From Ixodes scapularis (lineage: Eukaryota > Arthropoda > Arachnida > Ixodida > Ixodidae), in contig NW_024609846.1 in NCBI RefSeq assembly GCF_016920785.2, positions 90,174,570-90,238,569 on the forward strand: a stretch of 64,000 nt of DNA. Direction: 5' to 3'. The number at the start of each line of letters is the position of its first letter. Position 1 is the stretch's first letter. The translations under genes were made by a program, and so were the position numbers. Under the pieces are notes generated by a model, which worked only from the letters and a program-made list of their open reading frames with translations, did no database searches and was not told the DNA's origin. Shown here one piece after another: positions 42,251 to 53,305 of this stretch.

Positions 42251-44138
42251 TAGTCAGCTAACTTTCGTCGTTAACTTCAACAAGAGTTGTATGCATTTTC
42301 TTTGAGTTACTGATGTGGTTTCGAGAAAATTTGTTAGCACCACACGGACTTGCATACTGGTGAAGCGCCGGTAAAGCGCCGGATAAATACAATTGACTAT
42401 GATGGTCCAAGTATCGCCAAATGTACGCATAATGGGGCGCGTTCGAACCCAAAATGGCGGAGTGTCGCTTCGGTGCGTACCCGGAAGCCACGGCAGATCA
42501 GAGTGCGCGTACTCCAAGAGGAAGCCAATGAGATGCGCCCATGAGCACTAAATGGCGCCTCCACGCGCGCTTGCATATCCTTCCCTTCATTACTCTCTAT
42601 CCTTATAACCTGTCTACAGTAGGCGAGACAAGAACCGACAATACTGACCGACAAAAGAAACAGTCAGCTTTTCGACAACCCCAACAATCTTAAGTAGTTT
42701 CGTTTGTTAACAGGTTATTTCATCACGTAAGGCTCATTAGCCCCCGTTTTGTGAACACCAAAAACAACAGTGATACATCGTATGTGTGGCGTCTGGAACG
42801 AGAGATACTGGCCCTGCCGTATTCTTCTAGGGGCCTCCGGCTAAAACTAGGAACGAATAGAAAACGTATTTTGTACATAAAACACAAAAAAACGACTATA
42901 AATGAACGGTGAACGGCTGTCAACGTTTGTGACCGAAGTAATACCACTACACTTGACAGGACCTCCTTCCCAAATCGAAAAGGCTACGCCAGAGCAGTGT
43001 AACACCGCATCACTTACTTTCTCAACCTGTCCTGTAATATGTATATATATTATATATAAAGACATTGGACTGAAGCAAGCTAAGGTTCCCTTTAGTAGCC
43101 TGCAAAGATAGAACTACTAACGTTCATTCGAAAATGCGTGCCCAGAGAAGGAACGGGTCCACGGAAACTTTCGAAGCAGGCCTAAAGTTGTCAAGCTGGT
43201 GCTCGCTCCAGTTCCATCGAGACAGCTTGAGAAGCGCTCAGAAAGAAACACGGAACAAACGAATAAAAAAGGAAGCTCGTCGAAGGCACTTCTCTTCTGC
43301 CTGGACACTGCACACGGGAGCGACGGAGTCAGTCGCCTTGCAAAACGAGCCCCGCCAGGTCAGTGGGCACAGACGGATCGGAGTTCACCCCCTCCAACGT
43401 CGAAAAAGCGAGACGGTCTCCCGATCTGGGGGGACTCAAGGACTTGAGGTCCCAGCACCGCGAGAAGGGGCCGGTGGGAGAAACACGCCAGGCGAGAAAT
43501 TGGGGAGACCCCGCACGGCAGACGGTCCCTCCACGGTCCCCCAGAAGAAGGGCAAGGCGCCCTCATTCGAGAGAATAAAAACATTAAAGAAAAAAATAAG
43601 CCAAGAGAAAGTTGGAAATCGGTCTCCGATCTTTGCAGAAGTATATGAGATGCATACCCTTGTACCAGATGGGGTGCAATTCGTCTCTCGTAGACGCTTA
43701 GAGAAGAATCCGATGAAGACAGCAAATAGAGCTAGACTCCAGTAACTCAGTAAAAGATTCTTTTTTCAAAGTATAGCCTCGATTTGGATCCAATGTGGAA
43801 TGGAAGGATGAATGGATGGTGACATCGAAAGGCCTGGGAACCTCCGGTTGTTAAGGCGTTGAGAAACGAGCCTCATGGACAAGCCTGGACGAAGATACAT
43901 CGCCTTTTGTCGGCTTCAGAAGACAAAACGCCATGCCAAGTTTGGGGCGAACAAAAAAAATTAAAGGGTGCTTCCGCGATAACGTGTTTGCAACGTATTC
44001 CCTTTTCCTGCCTTTTTTCATTGCATCGAGACAGTTTAATTTCACAACCGGCTGATTTTGGGCTCAATAGGAATGCACCGACTGAGAGAGCGGCGTTTTT
44101 GCGACGGCACCCGATGTTCCGTGCTGCCTGTACGCAGC
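42251..44138. other. non-genic stretch with unassigned GC-rich frames
   Basis: A promoter-like combination of AAAATGGCGG (about 42451) and CCCGGAAGCC (about 42480) occurs. The + frame 43134-43745 (203 codons) is Arg/Lys-rich without recognisable motifs and overlaps other frames; it may be retroelement-derived, but I do not call it. Confidence 0.35.
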
Positions 44139-44332
44139 GCGACACTGTTAGCGCGAACACAACTTTGGCACACTTTCGCATTTTAATGGGTACTGGCGGG
44201 CCTCAAAATTTATCACTTGAGTTTGTGCCCCAATTGAGCTCATTTTAGCACTTTAGCAGTTTGATGAGAGGTCTTCCATACGGAGAGAAAAACAGAAAAC
44301 CGGCCATAGCTTGTTTGCGCTAACAGTGTCGC
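44139..44332. repeat. inverted repeat with about 20-bp arms
   Basis: GCGACACTGTTAGCGCGAAC at 44139-44158 is mirrored by GTTTGCGCTAACAGTGTCGC at 44313-44332 with one mismatch, separated by about 155 bp. Confidence 0.7.
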
Positions 44333-44984
44333 AGACTGTACACACCGCCTAGAGAATCGGTGGTGCTCCATTCCAGGGCTGTCTGGTGGACGCCGCCATT
44401 TTGTTGCGCAGTGCAGAGCGGGATGGGCTACATGAGTTTTAAAAGTGGTGTCCGAAATCTTGGGCGATACCGCGCGTTGTTGTGTCGCAGACCGTTCTAG
44501 CATTTCCGGGCAAAATAAAAGCGTTTCGAACGATTTCAGATAAGTTCCAGGAGACCGGCCACGACGCTATTTAGCGACAAGTTGTTTGAAGTGTCGTTAC
44601 TCTCAAGCCTAGTGGACACCATTAGGATAAGGGATGTCGCGAACTTCTGTCGGACCTCGAAGTTCGACTAGTTCGTCAAACTTTCAGCAAAGTGCGACGA
44701 CCCGGCTTCGACACGAACATTTTGAATTTTATGGGACATAAATAATTTATAAAGTAGTTCATTTTATAATTTACGAAATTATTGCCAATGTTTACAGGAC
44801 ATAAAAGCAAACATGGATAATTTTAATGCTGTCGTTTGTTAGAACATTCTAAAGAATAAAAAGGGGGGAAAAGGTAGCAACGGCGCCTTTTCTTCCCTTC
44901 TACTGACGCGCCCCCGAGCGGACACGAGAAGAACGGAGGAGCAAGACGGTTTTCTCTTTCTCCAGGCATACGGCAGAAAGCTTA

Positions 44985-45186
44985 AGCCGGGGTCATTCTG
45001 CTCATACATTGTACAAAAAACAGACTGCGAGTCACCACAATATCCGTGGTTCGAATGCCGCGTGCCTAGTTTTCTCATTGAACTCACTGCCATGCGGCAT
45101 TCGAAGCACGGATCTCGCGGTGACTCCTGTTCGAATCTGTATGCAGGCTGTCTTTTGTATGATGTATAAGCAGTGTGACCCCGGCT
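44985..45186. mobile_element. TTA-flanked MITE (PIF/Harbinger-like)
   Basis: The left end AGCCGGGGTCATTCTGCTC mirrors the right end AGCAGTGTGACCCCGGCT. Inner arms share CATACATTGTACAAAAAACA with its inverted counterpart, and TCCGTGGTTCGAATGCCGC with GCGGCATTCGAAGCACGGA. TTA flanks both ends (44982-44984, 45187-45189). The B-box-like GGTTCGAATGCC in the arm is not part of a tRNA. Confidence 0.75.
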
Positions 45187-45189
45187 TTA

Positions 45190-45376
45190 ATGACCCCATC
45201 CTAGGGATCGCACTGTTGACAACGCCAAAAATGCGATCCCCACAACTTCGTCATCGAGTTTTGCGAAGGAGAGGCTGATAGAAAACACAGCATTTTTCGT
45301 TGAAATTACGAGACGAAAACGAAACTTCTTGGAGTGGCGTTGCGTGCGAGTATGCTTTAGGTCCCACAGTGACTCT
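45190..45376. other. short non-genic spacer between two MITEs
   Basis: Nothing recognised; there is a small inverted pair GGGATCGCA and TGCGATCCC at 45204-45240. Confidence 0.4.
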
Positions 45377-45380
45377 TAAG

Positions 45381-45587
45381 CCTGGTTCAGACAGTTGCGT
45401 TTGACTGCATTTGACTGCGTTGCGGCTACAAGAAACCAGGACATCCTTGCTACTTATATCCCGTGCCAAGATGATTCCTTGAATTAGGTTACACGTTTTA
45501 TACGAAGCACGGATGTGTCGGTGACTCGCTTACGGTTCTCTACGCAACGCAGTCAAACGCACTCAAACGCAAGTGCCTGAACCGGCC
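45381..45587. mobile_element. TTAA/TTA-flanked MITE (PIF/Harbinger- or piggyBac-like)
   Basis: The left end GCCTGGTTCAGACAGTTGCG, TTTGACTGCA mirrors the right end TCAAACGCAAGTGCCTGAAC, CGGCC. TTAA lies just outside on both sides (45377-45380, 45588-45591). The sequence between the arms is unique. The terminus resembles those at 36772 and 44985, which favours PIF/Harbinger with a TTA duplication. Confidence 0.7.
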
Positions 45588-45708
45588 TTAAGTCCTACTA
45601 GCGCCAGTACGCTTGTGTAGTACAAGAAACATACTCCACCCAACATCGTTGATCGGCCCCTTCAAGTCTCGAAAAACCTCCCAAACCTGACCCCCGGCTT
45701 GTCGTCGG

Positions 45709-45987
45709 TCAGCCGGTCACCGAAGCACTCTGCCGCATGTCCCGAAAGCCGAGCCCCGTGGATGCAACGACCGGGGACGCGGATTCACTAGCGGACCGAA
45801 GCCCGCGGTCACGTAGCGCCCTCGACAGGAGCCGACCTTGAACCGAGAGGGTCACGAGCCGCGGCACTTCCCACGGAAGCGGACCGCCATCTGTTGGAAC
45901 CTCTTTCCACTCCACGGTCTTCTGGGCCAACGAGGCGCGCATCGATAGAGTCGTCCTTAATGTAACTGTATCACAGCTGCGGATCAA
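45709..45987 (-). other. unassigned coding-like segment
   Basis: The minus frame contains MRASLAQKTVEWKEVPTDG and GPLPWEVPRLVTLSVQGRLL, with G or C in most third positions, and ends in TGA at 45709. A competing + frame (from about 45738, MSRKPSPVDATTGDADSLAD) also looks plausible. The segment may be an old exon or retroelement remnant; no family recognised. Confidence 0.25.
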
Positions 45988-47338
45988 AGGAGAACTTCAC
46001 GCGCTTCTTGTGCTCTGTTGAGAGTAGAGCGCGTCGATTCGCTCGCGCATTTGCACTCGAAATATGCCGAGCACTGGCATGTGGCCGCTTGCGCCCCAAA
46101 GTGCCTTTCCGCAGCGCAGAGGACAAAAATGGCAGCGCACACAAGGCGAAGCGACCGTGCAGTCAGTCACTCAGTCAGTCTGTGTCTGCCTGTAAACGAT
46201 TTATTAAAAATATATCGCATCTTTTTTTTCTTGTTTTTATATATATTTTTTATAAGTATTTTTTGGTGAAGTTTGGTTCAGGAAGCAGCGCCATCTTACG
46301 CGGAATTCTAGCAACTCTGAGACGAGCCATAGCTGTAATCATTGAACCTAAAAGTCCAAACACTCTGCAAAAAAAAAAAAAAAAAAAAAAAGAAAACATT
46401 AAGAAAGAAAAAAAGAACGGAAGAAAATTGCGACATGCGAAAAAAGCTGCAGGCTATTTTCGAGAGACGAGCGTAATAAACGCATGCACACAAACCGGAA
46501 ATATATGTCTCGTTTAAGCATATACAGAATTTCCGTACCGCAGATAGCCTTGTATGGTTCGTGTATTTATTTACTTAGTAATAAGTTTTATATGTAGCTT
46601 TAGTGGGGTAGTTACAAAGGTTTAAAAATTTTACGTTAGCTGCGGTGCAGAGTAAAAAACAAAAAAAAACAAAAAAAAAAAAAAGTCAGTGAGGTGCAGC
46701 AAGTTACTATAAACGACTGAATTTTAGCAAATACCTCATTTTCGCGATATCCGCTATTGAAAGAAATGACGCGTAAAATTTCTCCCTTGAATATATCCCC
46801 CATTGCAACGAATACTTATCCCATCACTGAAAATTGCAAAATCATGTTTCCGCGAAATATTCCAAATCCCCACTCTGCAAAATTCACGAAATCTAGAGCT
46901 CCCAAAAATTAAGTTGTTTACAGCATACGAATTATATGGTGAACACAATCTGACTACACGAATGATACAATATCAAACATTATACAGCATAATGCACAAC
47001 AGACAAGCTTAGAGAAAAATAAATAATAAAAAAAAGCAGTAAGCAGTTACAGAATGTTATTAGGAGTCATTAGTATTCATAAATAATGTAACATAGTAGT
47101 CTACTGCATTTTGGAATGCTTCTACAAAGGTGGAGGGAAAATATCTGCATAAGAGTGGCAATTTGGGCGAGTTGGTGATGCATTACAACAAAAACAAAAA
47201 AGCGCAAAAAATTAGACGAAGGACGAGTGAGAGGAATGTGCACGACAAGCGGCTGACTTACAACTGAATTTCTCGTAACGAAGCAAGATTGTAATCACAT
47301 TGACAAGATTGGCGGTGTTTTGTGTTTCGGTGGTTCGA
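45988..47338. other. non-genic stretch
   Basis: It holds CAGT-type simple repeats near 46158-46185, an A22 run near 46370-46391 and, at 46780-46940, a stretch with CCGCGAAATATTCC and AAATTCACGAAATCTAGAG, similar to 8335-8460 (dispersed repeat remnant). No gene. Confidence 0.45.
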
Positions 47339-47362
47339 GGGGGGGGGGGGGGGGGGGGGGGG
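47339..47362. repeat. poly-G tract (24)
   Basis: Uninterrupted G run. Confidence 0.9.
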
Positions 47363-47521
47363 AATTTCATGTTTCTTCCTAATAAAAATTCAGTTGTAAG
47401 TCAGCGCTTGTCGTGTACATTCATCTTACTCGTACTTCGTCCCATTTTTTTTGCGCTTTTTGTGGTTTGTAGGGGAGTGAAAAATTGTCAGAAAAACGAT
47501 TCTGACACTACTCGATTAAAG

Positions 47522-47522
47522 A

Positions 47523-47558
<36 letters not shown>

Positions 47559-47560
47559 TG
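47522..47560. repeat. (ATT)n plus (TA)n microsatellite
   Basis: About nine ATT units followed by TATATATAT, directly at the left border of the foldback element. Confidence 0.9.
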
Positions 47561-48778
47561 GGTGATTTGATCTCAAATCGGGCAGGCTAAAAGGGTCTAA
47601 TTTTTAATTTTCACGAAAAAAATACACGTTTTTGGGGTATTTCTCAAATGAAGGAGGGCGCAAACCGCATGTTCTTGCGATTTTTTGTTCTCGAGTTACG
47701 AGCCGTAGAAGCCGCAGTGGCAGAAACTAGTGTTTTTGCCTGCCGTCGCAGGTCGCGTGTTTGACACCCTCTGCTGACGTTATTGTATTCTCTACACCCT
47801 TCTAACTTTTCCCCATCATTTAATAGGTATTATAAAAATACCTTGATGTATTCAAATATTTTTAGGAATTTGATTGTTTTCTAAAACACAGGTCAAACTC
47901 GTCACTCCGGTCGCTTTTCGGTTCAATTTAACAGGTCATTACTTTGTCTGTGCTTAAGGTAAATTTTCTTTCTTTGGCTCTACAGAAAGCCCAAAGCAAG
48001 CCCATTATAGATATAATAATATCATTATGATCTGTCGACTAGCCGCTCCGATACCTTCACGTAAACGTTGTAAGAAATAACAAATGTTGAAAGTTTGAGC
48101 TCGATTTTCTCAAAAATCCCATTTTTGTAAATTTTTGTTCTTTAGATTCTTTTAGACATATTAGTCGACCACAAGAAAAAACAGTCTAGAAATGTAATAT
48201 TTTGGTTGTATGTCCTCTGTTTGAGCCGCAATCGCGTGAAATCTGTGAACATTTGTTATTTTTCACGACGTTTACGTGAAAGTAGCGGAGCGGCTACTTG
48301 GCAGATAATAATGATATTATTATATCTATAATGGGCTTGCTTTGGGCTTTCTGTAGAGCCAAACAACGAAAATTTACCTTAAGTATAGACAAAATAATGA
48401 CCTGTCAAATTTGACCGAAGAGCGACCGGAGTGACGAGTTTGACATGTTTTTTTAGAAAACAATCGAATTCCTTAAACTATTTGAATACATCAAGGTATC
48501 TTTATAATACCTATTAAATGAGGGGGGAAAGTTAAAAAGGTGTAGAGAAAACAATGGCGCCAGCAGAGGGTGTCAAACACGCGACCTCCGACGGCAGGCA
48601 AAAACTCTAGTTTCTGCCACTGCGGCTTCTACGCTTCGTAACTAAAGAACAAGAAATCTGGAGAACATGCGGTTTGCGCCCTCATTTATTTGGTAAATGC
48701 CCCCAAAACATATATTTTTTTCGTGAAAATTAAAATTCATACTTTTTTATTCTGCCCGATTTGAGATGAAATTTCCCA
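47561..48778. mobile_element. 1.2-kb foldback DNA element with about 500-bp inverted arms
   Basis: The left arm (from GGTGATTTGATCTCAAATCG, GGCAG) and right arm (to CTGCCCGATTTGAGATGAAA, TTTCCC) are inverted copies for about 500 bp each. Shared landmarks include CGCAAACCGCATGTTCT, AGAAGCCGCAGTGGCAGAAA, GACACCCTCTGCTG, CCTTGATGTATTCAAATA and AGCAAGCCCATTATAGATAT. A unique core of about 200 bp lies near 48060-48270. No coding capacity. It may have inserted into the adjacent TA-rich microsatellite. Confidence 0.85.
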
Positions 48779-48829
48779 TATCGGGCAGGCTGAAAGGGTC
48801 CAGCTTTTAATTTTCACGAAAAAAATATA
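48779..48829. mobile_element. second copy of the foldback element terminus
   Basis: Directly after the right end, TATCGGGCAGGCTGAAAGGG, TCCAGC and TTTTAATTTTCACGAAAAAA repeat the left terminal 50 bp of the element in direct orientation, then stop. This looks like a nested or tandem partial copy. Confidence 0.75.
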
Positions 48830-48831
48830 GA

Positions 48832-48975
48832 CCAACTCACTGTTTACAAACAAGCCCGCGTTTGCCCACACCAGGTGTGGGCACTGCGCACGCGCAGAAA
48901 CCGAATTCCAGTGAACAGAAGCGTCTGCGCACGCGCAGTGCCGTCGACAGCGCCACCGCAGCTGCGTCACCGAAA
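48832..48975 (-). repeat. dispersed GC-rich repeat, copy 2
   Basis: It contains CTGCGCACGCGCAG twice (about 48886 and 48925) and aligns in reverse with 29215-29310. Its left edge resembles 36443-36470. Confidence 0.55.
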
Positions 48976-48980
48976 ACAAC

Positions 48981-49211
48981 TAAATCAGTAATTTTCAGAA
49001 AGACTGAGCGCGTGAGAAGCGTAGTAGTGCACTGAAGTTACCACTCGTGGAGCAGGTACTGTACGTACAAGGCTACCGGTTGCGATAAGGCGCCTGCGCA
49101 ATTTTTCCGTCTCTTATCTAGCCCCAGCCTTGCATCTGCTCCACGAGTGGTAACTTTAGTACACTACTACGCTTCTTACGCGCTCAAAGTCTTTCTGAAA
49201 TTTACTTATTT
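48981..49211. mobile_element. foldback element with about 75-bp arms
   Basis: AGAAGCGTAGTAGTGCACTG, AAGTTACCACTCGTGGAGCA on the left mirrors TGCTCCACGAGTGGTAACTT, TAGTACACTACTACGCTTCT on the right. Outer parts TTTTCAGAAAGACTGAGCGCG and CGCTCAAAGTCTTTCTGAAA also pair. The spacer is about 80 bp. Confidence 0.75.
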
Positions 49212-49954
49212 AGTGTTTTCATGACGCTAAGCAAGTTTCTAATTGGAACCATATGTCTACTTTTAATAATAAAAAAGTCAATTAACGAATTTTTTCATTA
49301 ATTAGTCGATTGATCGTTACGATTGGCCCCCGTACTGTGTCACCCTGACCGTATAACTCACCTGCATAAACCGCATTAGTCTAACTTTCACGGCTTCTTT
49401 TAAACAAATCTGTTAAGTTTAAAACAAAAACACCCTGTATACTTGTCACGAACGCGGATTTTGTAGAAAAGCAACAGAGCCCTGTCACCACACCGTTTTG
49501 TATCGCCTTTAGTGAAACTCAGTTTAAGTGCAAAGTTCGGCACTGTGCGTTTCACGTTTGTGTAAGGCCTACACGATTGTGTTTCGAGAACGTTCACACA
49601 TGTCCATACTTGATAACAACACTGACGTCAAGGGACCGCAGTCTTGACTCACGACCAACATGACCTACGAGCTGAGGCAAGCTTCATCAAGGAGGTCCAC
49701 GAGTCACGAGTAACTTGCAAGTTTCAAGAGCCTGTCTACGTAATATTTATTTATATAATCTAAAAATTGGAGAGCGGCTCCAACGAGCACGCCCCAAAAT
49801 AGTCCATTTTCTCGCGCGGGGACAGCCGCGGACGCCCCCAGCTACTACCGCAGCGCGCCTCCAACGAGCTCGACCAATACCACCTAGAAGGCGTACATTT
49901 GGAGCGGACCATGAACGATACATTGGAAGCTCATCTTTCATGTACACTGAGAAG
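49212..49954. other. non-genic stretch
   Basis: Nothing recognised. TTAATTAGTCGATTGATCGT-like sequence near 49300 recalls 10030-10060 (TAATTATTCGACTGATCGTG), perhaps another dispersed repeat edge. Confidence 0.35.
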
Positions 49955-49956
49955 TA

Positions 49957-50432
49957 CAGGATGTCACAAATAAAAATGTACAGTTTTTTTTTCTTTCTTT
50001 TTTTTTTTTTAACCTCAAAAATCAACTAGGCATAGCCGAACGCTCATTCTCCGCCCAAAGGTAGCACAAGAGGTCACAACCAGATGCCAAAGTTTCAGCC
50101 CGATCCGATACCTTATTCAAGAGTTATAAGTGATTTTCTGAAAAGTTGCGTTTCAATGGGAAAATGGAGCCCATTTTTGCCCGTTTTCGGCTTCTGGCGC
50201 CATAGAGCCCTGTGAATTCGAAAACTCCGTCGGCCTCCATTTTCCTATTGAACTTTTCAGAAAATCAGATATAACCTTTGAATAAGGTATCGGATCGGGC
50301 TGACACTTTGGCGTCTGGTTGCGACCTCTAGCGCTACCTTTGGGCGGAAAATGAGCGTTCGGCGATGCCTAATTTATTTTTGCGGTGAAAAAAAAAATAG
50401 TTTTTTTTTTGTTTTTTTTTTGTGACACTCTG
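49957..50432. mobile_element. TACAG-family foldback MITE, complete copy, TA-flanked
   Basis: The termini CAGGATGTCACA and (complement) CAGAGTGTCACA are flanked by TA at 49955-49956 and 50433-50434. Long arms mirror each other: GCCGAACGCTCATTCTCCGC with GGGCGGAAAATGAGCGTTCG, and AGCCCGATCCGATACCTTAT with ATAAGGTATCGGATCGGGCT. TA duplication and compact size suggest a Tc1/mariner-type MITE. Related copies lie at 38188-38490 and 63604-63920. Confidence 0.85.
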
Positions 50433-50677
50433 TAGATTGGGGGAGGGGAAACGACTTAGCTTTCGAATCTGTCCAGTGTTATTTGAACTCCTATTAAAAT
50501 GACGCTAGCATTATTTTTGGTAGGGGGAGAGGGAGCCGGGAAAGGGGGGGGGGGGGGAGGCAGCAGAGAGGCTTCGTTAGGTGATGCACGTTAAGACTCC
50601 AAGGTTCGGGCCGCACGCCACTTACACCTGCGACAGTCTCTTATCATGTGCGGTGACACCAACCAGACCATATAGCA

Positions 50678-51208
50678 CAGGGGTGGCCAAACTGCGGCTC
50701 GCGAGCCGCATGCGGCACTTCGCGGGACCATATAGCACAGGGGTGGCCAAACTGCGGCCTCGCGACTCTCTGGTTAGCGTGCACCCCCCCCCCCCCCCCC
50801 CCCCCCACCCTTCCCCTCCTATGTATCTCCAAAACCAAAAAGTTCTGAAATTAAAAAAAAAAAGAAAAAACAGTTTTGGCAGCTTTGTCTTTACACAACT
50901 TACATGCAGCCCTGTTTATTTTATTGTTCAAGAAAGAATTTCGAATCGTATACGATACGCATAACAAACGTGGTGGGTAGCGAACCCTGCATTCATTTTT
51001 GCTTCGCGGCTAAAGAAACGCTCTGCTGCCTGGTGTTATTTGTTGTAGTCGACAATTTTACTTGTCCCCTTTGGAAAGGGCTTTTCCCTCCATATCGCTT
51101 CTTGTTAAAAGTAGCCCCCTTTCTTTTTTTTCTTTTTTCTTGGGTTTTTTGAAGTTTTGTAGATTTGTCCGCGGCGGCTCTAACCCTATGTCCCTCTGGC
51201 CACCCCTG
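50678..51208. mobile_element. hAT-like non-autonomous element with duplicated left end
   Basis: The left end CAGGGGTGGCCAAACTGCGG matches the complement of the right end CTCTGGCCACCCCTG (CAGGGGTGGCCAGAG), a hAT-type terminal repeat; GCTCGCGAGCCGCATGCGGC follows the first left end. GACCATATAGCACAGGGGTG, GCCAAACTGCGGC is present twice, at 50666-50698 and 50726-50758. The flanks (ATATAGCA and CCATACTG) do not give a clean 8-bp duplication. The interior has C23 at 50784-50806 and no transposase. Confidence 0.7.
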
Positions 51209-52380
51209 CCATACTGTATAGTCGATAAACGGGGCTTCAAGGACGGCATTCCGTGCAGACCGCGTCATTATCATGCAAGGAAGGACGAGGCGCGAACCCT
51301 CCTTTTGTCCAGCCCGTCACTGCCGCAATGTCAAAGATGATGCGGAAGCAGCAGGCGTTGTCTCGAACGAAGCGCATCAACTCCCTGCAACTCTCCGCCC
51401 CATCGAGGTCAAACAGCATCGCAAAAGTCAGTGCACAGAAGAAGGACCGAACCCCGAGGAGGGGTCTCGATGCTCGCGCTCGACAGCAGGTTTCCTCCCG
51501 ACGCTCCACAACCGTCGGGGATTAGGGCTCGGGGCGAAAGGAGTTCCCGAACTGGTGGAGCTTCAAGGCCAAGAAGAGGAGAAGCGTCTCGCTCGCCCCA
51601 CAAAGACGAATGGCGAAGGTCTCCCCGCCCGAATTTACAAAATAAAGCGACGGTAGGCCTCCCGATCTCAGAGGCGGGTTTCTTCCCAAAGCGGGTACAA
51701 CCCCGAGCCGCAGGGTGAAGAGCGGGTGTCGGTTGCGAGCACCTGCCCGGCCTTGGAGCCGAGAAGTTACCTCCGTTTACTCCGAAGTTGACAGTGAGGT
51801 GGAAGCTACGGACTCGTCAGACCAGTCACAATTTTCTTTAGTTCCGCGATGACGCGTCCGCCCATACCCACGCGCAGAGAGCGGGGTCAGGTGGTGAAAG
51901 GGAGGCGGCTGATTGGCCCGGCGAGCGCGTAGCTCCGGCCGTACTATTAAGTTACAGGAGTAGAAACCCTGCCCTCCCGACGCGGCTGTGTTGCTGCTTC
52001 TGGGTCGGTGCTGCCGACGGAATGGGTCCAGTCAACCGAGGGTTTCGAGCCGAACCTGCGATGCTGCGACGCAAGCGTATAAAGGACTGGAGAATAAGAA
52101 AAGAGCAGGAGGGGAAAACAAAGGTTAACCAAGGCGGCCCTGCTTCGGTGGGTTATTTTGCTCGGGGAAATGGGGATGAAGGACGGAGGTAAGTACACGT
52201 CCCAAAAGGTACGCTTCGCAGAAGGGCAAGTGACAATGAGCGGCCCATTTTGAACGCGCTAATTTGCGATCGAGGAACTCTGCGGAGGGAGAAACGGAGG
52301 AAGAGGAGGAGAGTAAGGGCGGACGGGGACGTCGAAGCGCAGTTTTCTGATTCCAAGCTTGGGAAGCAATCCATTACAAG
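51209..52380. other. GC-rich stretch with unassigned frames
   Basis: Overlapping frames at 51237-51718 on both strands are Arg/Pro/Glu-rich; 51273-51656 ends in a Glu/Lys-rich part. They may derive from a retroelement ORF1-like region, but I see no diagnostic motif. Confidence 0.3.
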
Positions 52381-53150
52381 AACGGATTACACCCCAGCTT
52401 GAACAAGTAGTTTTGTAATTGCCACTTTACTTTTTTTTTTTGCGGGAGTAATTCGTAATGTAATTTCGTTACATATATATAAAGGATTACTTTAATTACT
52501 CGTTACTTACAAAGAAAATATGAACATAGTTCAGAAACTGGATCAGTATGAGCATGCAATTCGGCAGCATAAAGATAGCAAGTTCAACAAAATATAAAAT
52601 CGTGAAGGAGAGTAACTAAAACGAAAGCAAAATTTTCAATATGACCGCGGTCACTAAAACCACTAAAAAAAACGTGGCATATCCAAATATGCGAAAAACA
52701 AAGATCAAGGAGTTGTCTTCTTGATATCCTAAAAAGAGGTAGACCTAGTTACTGAGCATGCGTACTGCTAGCTTTGTCTGCAGAATTCCAGGAATCATTT
52801 CCATCGCAGTAAGCTAGCGGTATGGCGGGTGTGGTTACAGCTTTCGCTGCTTTGTAAGCTTGCAGGTGAACGGAGTACACCTACACTCTTTCTCTTAAAT
52901 ACAACTTTGTTTTTACAAGGACTACCGTAATGCGGGCGTAGGAAAAACAAAAAGCAATGTTGCGGAACTTTAAAAAAAAATCAAAACTGCTTTTATTGGA
53001 TAAGTGTACGGGAAAAAGTAACGTGAAAGTAATTTCTAGCGTAACCAGTAAAGTAATACGTTTTTTTTACGCGAAAGTAATTTGTATCGGCAATTCATTA
53101 CATTTGAAGCTCGGTAATTTGTAATTGTAATTCATTACGGGCACACGTTG
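52381..53150. mobile_element. probable non-autonomous element with GTAAT/ATTAC-rich ends
   Basis: Both ends consist of clustered GTAATT and ATTAC units: left TTTTGTAATTGCCACTTTAC, GGATTACTTTAATTACTCG; right GTAATTTGTAATTGTAATTC, ATTACGGGC. This inverted subterminal pattern recalls the GTATTT-rich ends of the hAT element at 19334-20234. Exact termini and target duplication were not found. Confidence 0.4.
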
Positions 53151-53257
53151 GCCTGATTTGCAAAAGATTAGTGGGTAGACGCAAAGACCCCTTGTTTCTA
53201 TCCTTCGTCTCTCTGCAATCAGAGAGGACAATAGCGTGTTCCGTTCCTCGCGCAGTG

Positions 53258-53305
53258 TCTCGTGTTCGAATGCCGGACGCGGGCGTTCGGCATTTGAACA
53301 CGAGA
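53258..53305. repeat. short hairpin, 18-bp stem
   Basis: TCTCGTGTTCGAATGCCG (53258-53275) pairs with CGGCATTTGAACACGAGA (53288-53305) with one mismatch, around a 12-base loop. AGGCATTCGAACA recurs about 50 bp downstream. Confidence 0.8.

Noticed and set aside
43134..43745. 203-codon Arg/Lys-rich frame as a gene
   Set aside because: Several overlapping frames are open here, codon choice is not consistent and no motif was recognised; it may be retroelement debris.
45049..45062. B-box (GGTTCGAATGCC) suggesting a tRNA or SINE
   Set aside because: It lies in the arm of a TTA-flanked MITE and its mirror image is present in the other arm; no A-box or tRNA fold accompanies it.
53258..53305. Hairpin with GTTCGAATGCC as a tRNA T-arm
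   Set aside because: The stem is much longer than a T-arm and has no tRNA context.
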